64,000 bases of DNA from an uncultured Planctomycetota bacterium (GTDB lineage Bacteria; Planctomycetota; Planctomycetia; Gemmatales; HRBIN36): positions 1 through 64,000 of the forward strand of contig CALFAY010000004.1 in assembly GCA_937944855.1 (NCBI GenBank). The letters run 5' to 3'. The notes under the pieces are model-generated. The model saw only the letters and a program-made list of their open reading frames with translations, was not told where the DNA came from and ran no database searches. This document shows, piece after piece, positions 44,239 through 52,707 of the stretch (position 1 is its first letter; every line of letters begins with the position of its first letter). Position numbers and translations under genes: made by a program.

Positions 44239-45113
44239 GAGACGGTTCCGTGATAGCGTTGATATACCGTGCTCAGGCCGATCGGTTCGATGCGAAGATC
44301 GACAACGCGATGCTCGGCCAGCCAGCCCAACAGCGGATCGAGGTTGCCCTCGCACACGAAGGTCATCGCTCCGTCCTGTTGCTCTTTCAACTGAATGCCG
44401 TCGAGCCGAGGCGGAGTCGTCGGTTTGCTTCCCGGGGCGAAGCGAACCCGTGCCGCGCGGATTTGTCGCAGTTCGCTCATCGGTTGCAGATGCACGAGCC
44501 GACCGCGGGCCAGGATGCTGATGCGGTCGCAGACCCGCTCGACCTCCGGAAGGACGTGGGAGGAAAAAAGCACCGTCTTGCCTTCGGCTTTGGCATGAAG
44601 CAACTGGTCGAGCAATTCGTCCCGCATGACGGGATCGAGCGTGTTGGTCGGCTCGTCGAGGATGACCAGGGGGACGCGAGGCAGCAGCACCTGAATCAGG
44701 GCCAGTTTCCGTTTCATGCCCGACGACAGGCTGGAAATCGGCTTGGACAAGTCGATCTCGAATCGTTTGGCCAGCCGATCTGCTTCCCCGTCCAGGGGCT
44801 GATCGTGCAGCCGGGACAGGAAGCGGAGCAATTGCCGACCCGTCATGTTCTCGTACAGTCGCAGTTCGCCGGGCAGATAGGCCACCTGCCGCCGCACCTC
44901 CACGCTTTGCGACCAGCAGTCGAATCCTGCGATGCGAGCGGAACCCGAAGTCGGCCTCAAGAAGCCAAGCAACAGGCGGATCGTCGTTGATTTGCCGGAG
45001 CCGTTCGGTCCCAACAGGCCGAAAATCTCCCCCCGACCGATGCTGAGCGTCAGGCTGTCCAAAGCCCGGAATCGGCCGTAGTCCTTGGTCAGTCGGTCGG
45101 TTTCGAGCAGCAT
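44235..45113 (-). CDS. ABC exporter ATP-binding protein
   Basis: A 292-residue ATPase of the CcmA/NatA type. Walker A is GPNGSGKST, Q-loop YLPGELRLYENM, signature LSSGMKRKL (variant of LSGGQ), Walker B VILDEPTNTLD and switch SSHVLPEVERVCD. The C-terminal 80 residues form a small regulatory domain. It is coupled by a four-base overlap to the permease downstream. Confidence 0.92.
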   Translation of the reverse strand: MLLETDRLTKDYGRFRALDSLTLSIGRGEIFGLLGPNGSGKSTTIRLLLGFLRPTSGSARIAGFDCWSQSVEVRRQVAYLPGELRLYENMTGRQLLRFLSRLHDQPLDGEADRLAKRFEIDLSKPISSLSSGMKRKLALIQVLLPRVPLVILDEPTNTLDPVMRDELLDQLLHAKAEGKTVLFSSHVLPEVERVCDRISILARGRLVHLQPMSELRQIRAARVRFAPGSKPTTPPRLDGIQLKEQQDGAMTFVCEGNLDPLLGWLAEHRVVDLRIEPIGLSTVYQRYHGTVS

Positions 45114-45148
45114 CGGTGCCTGTGCCCAGTTCCGGTTGACGTTCGCAA

Positions 45149-45178
45149 TTGTGCCTTCGTCGAGGTCCGTCTTATAAT
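45149..45178 (+). promoter_or_regulatory. Promoter of the thiolase-mutase operon
   Basis: A perfect TATAAT at 45173-45178 with TTGTGC 18 bases upstream, 52 bases before the thiolase ATG. The -35 is weak; a TTGACG at 45136-45141 is too far away to pair. Confidence 0.45.
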
Positions 45179-45230
45179 CTTACGATAGTCAGGTTGCCCT
45201 TCTTCGCCAGCCGCGGCAGGAGACTGTCCC

Positions 45231-46409
45231 ATGGCTGAAAGCTGGATCCTGTCCGCCGTTCGCACACCCATCGGCAAGTTTCTCGGAGCCTTGGCCGACC
45301 TGACCGCCCCGGAGTTGGGTGCCCTCGTCGTCCGGGAGGCGTTGCGCCGCAGCGGTGCCGATCCATCCGAAGTGGACGAAGTGATCCTCGGCTGCGTGGT
45401 CCAGGCGGGATTAGGTCAGAATCCCGCACGGCAGGCGGCCCTCAAGGCGGGCTTGCCGGACACTATCGCCGCCGTGACCGTTAACAAGGTCTGCGGTTCG
45501 GGGTTGAAGGCGGTCATGCTCGCCGATCAGGCCATTCGTAGCGGCGACGCCCAGCTCATCGTCGCCGGCGGCATGGAGAGCATGAGCCGTGCTCCGTTTC
45601 TTCTGGTCGGAGCGCGGAACGGCTGGAAATACGGCGATCAAAAGGCAGTCGATGCTCTGATCCACGACGGCTTGTGGTGTGCCTTCGAGCATTGCCACAT
45701 GGGCGAATCGGCGGAGTACATCGCCGAGCGCTGCGAGGTGTCCCGAGACGACATGGACCGCTTCGCCGCGCAGAGCCACCACCGCGCCGCTACGGCGTGG
45801 GACAGAGGGCTGTTCGACGCCGAGGTACTGCCGGTCACCGTCGGCAGCGGCACCAAGGCCCGGACGGTGAACCGGGACGAAGGTATCCGACCGGAAACGT
45901 CTGTGGAAGTTCTCGCCAAGCTGAAACCGGCGTTTCGATCTGACGGGCGGGTGACAGCGGGAAACGCTTCCATGATGAGCGACGGAGCCTCGGCCGTGGT
46001 CGTCGCGGATGCGGCGACAGTCAGACGCCTGAAAGTGCCGCCCCTTGCCCGCATCGTCGCCTCGGCGGCGGCCGGGGTCGCTCCCCGGGACATCTTCCTG
46101 GCCCCGGTGCTGGCCATCCGCAAGGTCCTGGACAAGGCTGGGCTGAAACTCGATGACATCGACCTGTTCGAGATCAACGAGGCATTCGCCGCCCAGATGC
46201 GGGCGTGTCTGAAAGAGCTGAACCTGGACGAGGAACGGGTCAATGTGCAGGGCGGAGCGCTTGCTTTGGGACATCCGATCGGAGCCTCCGGAGCACGGAC
46301 GCTGACCACGTTGCTGTATGCCATGCAGACTCGCAAAGTCCGCCGTGGTCTGGTTTCGTTGTGCCTGGGTGGCGGCAATGCCGTGGCCATGATCGTGGAA
46401 CGCGGCTGA
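45231..46409 (+). CDS. Acetyl-CoA C-acetyltransferase (thiolase)
   Basis: A 392-residue thiolase. The acyl-binding Cys88 lies in NKVCGSGLKAV, the catalytic His348 in ALGHPIGASGAR and the base Cys378 in LCLGGGNA, in the same places as biosynthetic thiolases. It interconverts two acetyl-CoA and acetoacetyl-CoA, or cleaves 3-ketoacyl-CoA. It is followed after 55 bases by the mutase genes, which suggests a shared acyl-CoA pathway. Confidence 0.95.
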   Translation: MAESWILSAVRTPIGKFLGALADLTAPELGALVVREALRRSGADPSEVDEVILGCVVQAGLGQNPARQAALKAGLPDTIAAVTVNKVCGSGLKAVMLADQAIRSGDAQLIVAGGMESMSRAPFLLVGARNGWKYGDQKAVDALIHDGLWCAFEHCHMGESAEYIAERCEVSRDDMDRFAAQSHHRAATAWDRGLFDAEVLPVTVGSGTKARTVNRDEGIRPETSVEVLAKLKPAFRSDGRVTAGNASMMSDGASAVVVADAATVRRLKVPPLARIVASAAAGVAPRDIFLAPVLAIRKVLDKAGLKLDDIDLFEINEAFAAQMRACLKELNLDEERVNVQGGALALGHPIGASGARTLTTLLYAMQTRKVRRGLVSLCLGGGNAVAMIVERG

Positions 46410-46464
46410 TTCGACGGGTGTAATCAGATCTGAATCCAACTGCTTTACGATCGTGAGAGTGAAC

Positions 46465-48117
46465 ATGTCCACTGCGACGGAACGATCTGCCAAAGAACGC
46501 TGGGAACAGGAAGTGGCACAGGCCATGTCAAGGCCGCAGCCGCCCACTACCGTCAGCGGCGTGCCCATCGAGCCGCTTTACACGCCCGAATCGCTGCCGG
46601 GGTTCGACTACGATGCGGAACTCGGCTACCCTGGTCAGTATCCGTTCACCCGCGGCGTCCACGCGACCATGTACCGAGGACGCCTGTGGACCATGCGGCA
46701 GTTCGCCGGGTTCGGCACGCCCCGGCAGACCAATCAACGCTTCAAGTTCCTTCTGGAAAAAGGCCAGACCGGACTCAGCACCGCCTTCGACCTGCCGACG
46801 CTAATGGGGCTTGACAGCGACGACCCGCGGGCCGTTGGCGAGGTCGGTCGTCTTGGCGTTGCCGTTTCGACCCTGGACGACATCCGCCAATTGTACGATG
46901 GCATCGACCTGGAGCAGGTCTCGGTGTCAATGACGATCAATGCTCCTGCCATCGTCATCATGGCCTTCTATCTGGCCAATGCTCAGGACCGGGGCTGGGA
47001 CTGGAAAAAACTTCGGGGCACAATCCAGAACGACATCCTCAAGGAGTTCCACGCCCAGAACGAGTTCGTCTTCCCGCCGGAGCCTCACGTCCGCCTGGTC
47101 ATCGACGTGATCGAGTTCTGCACCCGGCATGTGCCGCAATGGAACCCGGTTTCGATCAGCGGGTATCACATCCGCGAGGCCGGCTCGACGGCGGTGCAAG
47201 AGTTGGCTTTCACCCTGGCGGACGGTTTCCATTACGTCGAGCAGACGATGGCCCGTGGTCTGGCCGTGGACGACTTCGCCGGCCGCCTCAGCTTCTTCTT
47301 CAACGCCCACAATGACATCTTCGAGGAGGTGGCCAAGTACCGGGCGGCTCGGCAATTGTGGGCCGAGACCATGCGGCATACCTACGGTGCCCGCAAGGAG
47401 GCCTCGTGGAAGCTGCGGTTCCACTGCCAGACGGCCGGGTGTTCGCTCCAGGACAAGCAGCCGGAAGTCAACCTCATCCGCGTCGCCTACCAGGCCCTTG
47501 CGGGCGTGCTGGGGGGCTGCCAGTCTTTGCACACCAACAGCATGGACGAAACCCTGGCCTTGCCGACCGAACATGCCGTTACGCTGGCCTTGCGAACGCA
47601 GCAGGTTCTGGCCTACGAGACCGGGGTCACGAACACCGTGGATCCGTTGGGCGGCAGCTACTTCGTCGAAGCGTTGACTCGGCAGATGGCCGACGAAGCC
47701 CGACGTTACTTCGACCGCCTCCAGCAGCAGGGCGGCGTCATTGCCGGCATCGAAAACGGCTTTTTCCGCCGGGAGATCGCGGAGGCGGCTTACGCCTACC
47801 AACGGGATGTGGATGCCGGTCGGAAGATCATCGTCGGCGTCAACGCCTTCACCGAAGCCGAGGAGAAGCCGATCGACATCTTGGTCATTGACGACACTGT
47901 GGAGAAGGATCGGATCGCGGCCTTACGCGCCATCAAGGCTGCCCGGAGCAATGAGGAGGTGCGGCGGCATCTGGATGCCATTCGTCGCACCGCCGAAGCG
48001 GGTGAGAATCTCATGCCGGTGCTGATCGAAGCGGCACGGGCGAGGGTGACGGTGGGCGAGGCCATCAACGCGATGGCTGATGTATTTGGTCGCTACGACG
48101 GTGCCGCCAAGTGGTGA
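46465..48117 (+). CDS. Methylmalonyl-CoA mutase, large subunit without B12 domain
   Basis: About 550 residues, covering only the TIM-barrel catalytic part. GYPGQYPFTRGVHATMYRGRLWTMRQFAGFGTPRQTNQRFKFLL (CoA/substrate end), STAFDLPTLMGLDSDDPRA, SVSMTINAPA, ISGYHIREAGSTAVQELAFTLADG, and SLHTNSMDETLALPTEHAVTLALRTQQVLAYE are landmarks. The C-terminal cobalamin domain of one-chain mutases is missing and is supplied by the next gene. It interconverts methylmalonyl-CoA (or a similar branched acyl-CoA such as isobutyryl-CoA) and its linear isomer. The ATG at 46465 is preferred over a GTG four codons upstream. Confidence 0.94.
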   Translation: MSTATERSAKERWEQEVAQAMSRPQPPTTVSGVPIEPLYTPESLPGFDYDAELGYPGQYPFTRGVHATMYRGRLWTMRQFAGFGTPRQTNQRFKFLLEKGQTGLSTAFDLPTLMGLDSDDPRAVGEVGRLGVAVSTLDDIRQLYDGIDLEQVSVSMTINAPAIVIMAFYLANAQDRGWDWKKLRGTIQNDILKEFHAQNEFVFPPEPHVRLVIDVIEFCTRHVPQWNPVSISGYHIREAGSTAVQELAFTLADGFHYVEQTMARGLAVDDFAGRLSFFFNAHNDIFEEVAKYRAARQLWAETMRHTYGARKEASWKLRFHCQTAGCSLQDKQPEVNLIRVAYQALAGVLGGCQSLHTNSMDETLALPTEHAVTLALRTQQVLAYETGVTNTVDPLGGSYFVEALTRQMADEARRYFDRLQQQGGVIAGIENGFFRREIAEAAYAYQRDVDAGRKIIVGVNAFTEAEEKPIDILVIDDTVEKDRIAALRAIKAARSNEEVRRHLDAIRRTAEAGENLMPVLIEAARARVTVGEAINAMADVFGRYDGAAKW

Positions 48118-48127
48118 ATCCGAGATC

Positions 48128-48538
48128 ATGGACAAACCTCCCGTTCGCATCGTGCTGGCAAAGATCGGTTTGGACGGCCATGACCGGGGCATCAAGGTCG
48201 TGGCTCGTGGCTTGCGGGATGCCGGTTTTCACGTAATCTACGCCGGGCTGTGGCAGACCCCCGAATCCGTCGTGCGGACCGTAGCTGACGAGGACGCTGA
48301 CTGGCTCGGCCTCAGCATCTTGAGCGGCGCCCACATGACTTTGGTGCCACGTGTCCTGCACTTGCTGCGTCAGGCCGGTCTGGAACACGTCGGCGTGATC
48401 GTGGGCGGCATCATTCCGGAAAGCGACGTACCTAAACTTCTGGAACTGGGCGTGGCTCGCGTCTTCGGTCCCGGAACGCCGATCCCGGAGATCGTCGAGT
48501 TTCTCCGGGGAAGAACGCCTGCGCCCTCAGCTTCGTGA
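48128..48538 (+). CDS. Methylmalonyl-CoA mutase, B12-binding subunit
   Basis: A 136-residue flavodoxin-like domain. KIGLDGHDRGIKVV contains the DxHxxG motif; His18 should be the lower cobalt ligand. LGLSILSGAHM and GVIVGGIIPESDVPKLLELGVARVFGPGTPI are the other family motifs. It gives the cobalamin half of the two-part mutase. The gap to the large subunit is 10 bases. Confidence 0.95.
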   Translation: MDKPPVRIVLAKIGLDGHDRGIKVVARGLRDAGFHVIYAGLWQTPESVVRTVADEDADWLGLSILSGAHMTLVPRVLHLLRQAGLEHVGVIVGGIIPESDVPKLLELGVARVFGPGTPIPEIVEFLRGRTPAPSAS

Positions 48539-48558
48539 GCTTATGCGAGTGACTCTTC

Positions 48559-49524
48559 ATGGGGAATCGGCAAGAGATCCGCGAGTTGTGTCAGCGCTTC
48601 GCCGCCCATGACCGTCAGGCTCTGTCTCGATTGCTGACCTTGGCTTCCCGGGGAGAGCAGCTGGAAGAGATTCGGCATCTGGTGGGGGCGGCCCGGGCAG
48701 CGCCTTTGGACGGCCAACGGGGAAGCCCGAGCCGACGGGTTGTCGCCATCACCGGCAGTCCGGGAGTCGGCAAAAGCACCCTGGTCGGCCGATTGATCGA
48801 GGTTTTGCGACATCAGGGCAGCAGCGTGGCCGTGCTGGCTTGCGATCCGCAGAGTCCGCTTACCGGCGGGGCCTTGCTGGGCGACCGTTTCCGTATGCCG
48901 TCCCGCCCCGAGGATCCGCAGGTCTTTATCCGCAGCCTGGCGACGCCAGGAGGCCGGGGAGCAATCCCCGAACACATTGATCTGATGGTCGCCCTGCTGC
49001 AAGCCTTCGGCTTCGCCTGGGTCATTCTGGAAACCGTCGGTGCCGGTCAGGGGGAAACCGCGGTCAGGCATGTAGCCGATGTCGTCGTGCTTCTGGTCCA
49101 ACCGGAGGCGGGGGACGACATCCAATGGGAAAAAGCCGGGCTGTTCGAGGTCGCCGATCTGATCGTCGTCCACAAGGCCGATCTGCCCGGAGCGGACAAG
49201 GTCGAAGCCCAGATTCGCACCCTGGTCAACCTTCCCGGCTGCCGGGAAGTGCCCGTGCTGCGGGTCAGTTCGCACCAAAAGGAAGGGCTTGAGGAACTGG
49301 TGAAGCAGATCGAGATCCTCGCCAGCCAGTCGCGGACCTCGGCAAGTTCGGCGAAGGCCCGGCTGCGTGATCTGTTGCGGGAGCGGTTTGTTCAGGCATT
49401 CGAGCAACTGGGAGGCCAGGCAGAGGAGTTGGTGCGCGGCTGGGAAGAGGGCAGGTTGAGCGACGAGGAAGTATTCGCCGAGGTCATCGAGCGGATGGCC
49501 TCGTCATCCCCGTCGGCAAATTGA
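48559..49524 (+). CDS. meaB: MeaB/ArgK-type GTPase, mutase chaperone
   Basis: A 321-residue G3E GTPase. Walker A is GSPGVGKS at residues 66-73; PQSPLTGGALLGDRFRM, ETVGAGQGE and VVHKADLPGA follow. MeaB proteins load and protect adenosylcobalamin in methylmalonyl-CoA mutase. The gene follows the B12 subunit by 20 bases, confirming the operon role. The older ArgK transport-kinase label is not supported. Confidence 0.95.
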   Translation: MGNRQEIRELCQRFAAHDRQALSRLLTLASRGEQLEEIRHLVGAARAAPLDGQRGSPSRRVVAITGSPGVGKSTLVGRLIEVLRHQGSSVAVLACDPQSPLTGGALLGDRFRMPSRPEDPQVFIRSLATPGGRGAIPEHIDLMVALLQAFGFAWVILETVGAGQGETAVRHVADVVVLLVQPEAGDDIQWEKAGLFEVADLIVVHKADLPGADKVEAQIRTLVNLPGCREVPVLRVSSHQKEGLEELVKQIEILASQSRTSASSAKARLRDLLRERFVQAFEQLGGQAEELVRGWEEGRLSDEEVFAEVIERMASSSPSAN

Positions 49525-49656
49525 GCACGGACGGCAAAGAAAGCCGCGTCGGCGATCTTTCGCGGCTATTGTTCGGTCGAGCAGGACTGTTACACTCAGA
49601 AAAGAGGCCTCCCGGCGGGCTTCGGTACGGTGGTCGTGGTCGTCATGGGGTCCGTC

Positions 49657-50961
49657 ATGCGTATCGCTGTCTGTGGTCTTGTTGCTCTGTTGGGAGGGAG
49701 CTTGGTTTCCTTGGGACAGTTGCCGGTTTTGAGCCGGCCCCAGCTTCCTGATTCCGCTCTGCTTCAGAAAATGGGACTGCGGCAGCGATGGGCGACTGTC
49801 GTGCCCGTGGACGGCACCCGCGACCGGGTGGACTATGCCCAAGTCTTCGGGACCCAAGTCCTGATTCAGAACACCAGCGGCTTGGTGACGGCCCTGGATG
49901 GGGAAACTGGCAAGCGGCAGTGGACGATCACTCTAGGTCAACCTTATCGCAGCCAACACCTGCCCGCCGCAGGCAATAAGCACACATTCTGCATCCTGTC
50001 CGGACTGACCGTGTATGGCGTCGACCGTCAGACCGGTCTGGTTGCATGGTCGATGCGGTCGCCGGGGGTTCCGTCGGCCCCGATCGGCATGGATGAATCG
50101 CGCTTTTACCTGGCCACGACGGATGGCGAGGTGTACGCCTACGTCCTTCCACTGTCGGCCCGAGCCTTCGCCGAGCAGTTCGGCGGTCAGGAAAAAGGAA
50201 CAGGCGACTATCAAAGCATTGATCCTGTCACCAATCCGACCTCGATTCGGACGCCGCTTAAGCTCTGGGACTTTCAGACCAATTACCAGGTGGTTCAGGC
50301 TCCGGTTCCGCTCTCGACCCACGTCGTTTTTGCCAACCGGGCCGGGGTGCTTTACAGTTTTCAACGGGACGTCAATCAACTGGCGGATCGGTTCTACAGC
50401 CGGGCGGCGATCACTGCTCCGATCAGTCATGTGGGTGACGACATCTACGTCGCTTCCCAGGATTACACCGTGTACAACTTCGAGGTCGTAGGCGGCCAGC
50501 TCAGCGAGCGCTGGGAGACCACCATCCACAGCCGCATTCTGGAAAAGCCGATCGTCATCGGCCCCGAGGTGTATGTAGTCGGACTGGACCAGGGCATGTT
50601 CTGTCTGGACCGCGGCGACGGCTCGATCCGCTGGCGGCAGAATGAAGCGGCGCAGTTTCTGGCCGCCAGCAAGCGTCTGGTATTCGCTGCCGACCGCTAC
50701 GGCAATACGCTCTGCCTTGACCGCGTCAAAGGCCGCGTGCTGGACAGCTGGAACTCGCGGGGCTGGGGTCATCGCGTCGTGAACGAAGACACGGACCGGC
50801 TTTACCTGGTCAACCATGATGGCCTGGTGATCTGCCTGCATGATCTGGATCGGGAGTACGCTCAGCCGTACTTCCATAACGCTCGTCCGGCTCCTCAAGG
50901 CAAACCCGCTAAGCAAGGCGACCGTGCGGGGGCCGACGACACTAAGCCGGGCGACCAGTGA
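49657..50961 (+). CDS. Exported PQQ-like beta-propeller protein
   Basis: A 434-residue protein with signal MRIAVCGLVALLGGSLVSLG. Propeller blades recur: LIQNTSGLVTALDGETGKRQWTI, YLATTDGEVYAYVL, IYVASQDYTVYNFEV, MFCLDRGDGSIRWRQ, LVFAADRYGNTLCLDRVKGRVL, YLVNHDGLVICLHD. The C-terminus is a basic, disordered tail rich in Lys/Pro/Gly. No enzyme site is visible, so it may resemble BamB-type scaffolds. ATG at 49657 puts the signal at the very N-terminus; 49645 is also possible. Confidence 0.8.
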   Translation: MRIAVCGLVALLGGSLVSLGQLPVLSRPQLPDSALLQKMGLRQRWATVVPVDGTRDRVDYAQVFGTQVLIQNTSGLVTALDGETGKRQWTITLGQPYRSQHLPAAGNKHTFCILSGLTVYGVDRQTGLVAWSMRSPGVPSAPIGMDESRFYLATTDGEVYAYVLPLSARAFAEQFGGQEKGTGDYQSIDPVTNPTSIRTPLKLWDFQTNYQVVQAPVPLSTHVVFANRAGVLYSFQRDVNQLADRFYSRAAITAPISHVGDDIYVASQDYTVYNFEVVGGQLSERWETTIHSRILEKPIVIGPEVYVVGLDQGMFCLDRGDGSIRWRQNEAAQFLAASKRLVFAADRYGNTLCLDRVKGRVLDSWNSRGWGHRVVNEDTDRLYLVNHDGLVICLHDLDREYAQPYFHNARPAPQGKPAKQGDRAGADDTKPGDQ

Positions 50962-51014
50962 TCGCTCCCCACATCGCGCCCTTGAGCGGGCGGGGCATCT
51001 GAGACTCTCTTTGC

Positions 51015-52652
51015 ATGAAATACTGGCGATGGACGGCCGGTTTCGTCCTGTTTCTTCTGGCCGGTCTGCCCCTCCTGATGCCCCTGGATGCACTGCGGCG
51101 GTTTCCCGAGAGTTGGAGGGTTTGGGCCGAGGCCGATCGGATCACGGGCCTTGCGACCACCAGTGCCGCCTTGTGCCTCGGCTCAGCCCTGCTGTCAGTG
51201 TCAGGGGGGTTGATCCTCGGAACGCTTCTGTTCAAGACCGATCTGCCAGGTCGGCGTCTGGCTCAAGGCGTGCTTATTCTGACCGCCTTTGTGCCACTGC
51301 CGCTGGTGACGACGGCCTGTCAGATGGGCTTCCGCACCCTGTTGCCCATTGCCGTGGGTTCGGTCTGGCCTTCCGGACTCGGACCCGCCATCCTGATCCA
51401 CGGCTTGCTCGGCCTGCCCTGGTGTGCGGTCACCATCGGTTTGGGCCTGCGGTGGGTGGAGCCGGAACTGGAAGAAGACGGTCTGCTTTGCCTGTCGCCG
51501 ACACAGGTCTTTTTGCGGGTCACGCTCCGGCGCGCTATGCCCTTCACGATGCTGGCCGGCCTGGTGACGGCGTTGACGGCCTGGAATGAGATGGCTGTCA
51601 CCGACTTCGCTCGCGTCCGCACCTTCGCCGAGGAAGTGTATTTGCAATTTCAGGGCGGAGGTCTGGACGAACGGGCCAGGGCGGCGGCCGCAACCCTGCC
51701 GTTTGTGGTGGCAGTCGCCGTCGTAACGGTGGTTCTCGTCTCCTGGTGGCGTACTGCCTTGCCGGAAGCGAGGATGTTCGCAAGGCCGCCTCGGTTGTTC
51801 CGCCTGGGGCCTTGGCGTTGGCCGACGGCGGTCGCCACCTATGGCCTGGGGCTGGCGGTCCTGACCCCGTTGCTGTCCGGACTACTCTTGCGTGCCGGCC
51901 TTCGCTACGCGACCGCAGACCACCCGGGCGACCCGATCTGGGACGGGTGGTTGTTGTTGGGCCGCTACTGCCAAGAGTGGGTGCGGCAACGGGACTTGCT
52001 TTTTGCCAGCGGCATGATGGCTGCCGGGACCGGACTGGCGACGGCCTTCATCGCCCTCTTCTTCGCCTGGCTCAGCCGGGGCAGCGTGATTTTCGACCGC
52101 TTTGTCTGGTTGGCCGCGGCCGCGCTGTGGGCCATTCCCGGACCACTTCTGGGCATCGGTTGGCTCGATCTGGTCCAGCGGCTTTTGGAACTGCCGGGCG
52201 GGGGCCTGGTGCGATTGTTGCTTTACGAGCGGCCGTCTCCCTTGCCGAACATCTGGGTCTGCACCATCCGGTTTATGCCGATTGCCCTGGCAGTCTTATG
52301 GCCTTTGGTGCGTCTGATTCCCCGGGAACTCGAGGATGCCGCGGCGGTGGATGGTCTGGGGCCGCTGGGCCGGTTCCGTCGCGTCATCGTGCCCTTAACC
52401 GTCTGGCCCGTGGTCTGGACCGCTCTGATCGTCGCAGCCTTGACGTTGGGAGAGATCAGCGCCTCGAAGCTGACCGCCACGCCGGGCTTCACACCGCTGG
52501 CCCATCACATCTTTCAGCAGATGCACGCCAGTGCCGACGCTGAGCTGGCCGCCTTGACCCTGGTTATGCTGACGCTCGTCGCCGCGGGGGGCGGTGCCGT
52601 TGTTCTGCTCCTGCCCCGTCTGCGTCGGGACGCCGCTCGATGGGCCGAATAG
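51015..52652 (+). CDS. Two-domain ABC permease, FbpB-like
   Basis: A 545-residue membrane protein with about 12 helices in two homologous halves. Both halves carry the EAA-type coupling loop: ELEEDGLLCLSPTQVFLRVTLRRAMP in the first and ELEDAAAVDGLGPLGRFRRVIVPLT in the second. This matches the fused permeases of iron(III)/thiamine-type importers. No binding protein or ATPase gene is adjacent, so its partners are unknown. Confidence 0.85.
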   Translation: MKYWRWTAGFVLFLLAGLPLLMPLDALRRFPESWRVWAEADRITGLATTSAALCLGSALLSVSGGLILGTLLFKTDLPGRRLAQGVLILTAFVPLPLVTTACQMGFRTLLPIAVGSVWPSGLGPAILIHGLLGLPWCAVTIGLGLRWVEPELEEDGLLCLSPTQVFLRVTLRRAMPFTMLAGLVTALTAWNEMAVTDFARVRTFAEEVYLQFQGGGLDERARAAAATLPFVVAVAVVTVVLVSWWRTALPEARMFARPPRLFRLGPWRWPTAVATYGLGLAVLTPLLSGLLLRAGLRYATADHPGDPIWDGWLLLGRYCQEWVRQRDLLFASGMMAAGTGLATAFIALFFAWLSRGSVIFDRFVWLAAAALWAIPGPLLGIGWLDLVQRLLELPGGGLVRLLLYERPSPLPNIWVCTIRFMPIALAVLWPLVRLIPRELEDAAAVDGLGPLGRFRRVIVPLTVWPVVWTALIVAALTLGEISASKLTATPGFTPLAHHIFQQMHASADAELAALTLVMLTLVAAGGGAVVLLLPRLRRDAARWAE

Positions 52653-52707
52653 GAAAGTCTGAAACGCTCTCCAACAACCACGGCCTCCGCATCTCGGGGA
52701 GACTGCC

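Noticed and set aside
45136-45141. TTGACG as -35 for the TATAAT at 45173
   Set aside because: The spacing is 31 bases, far outside 16-19.
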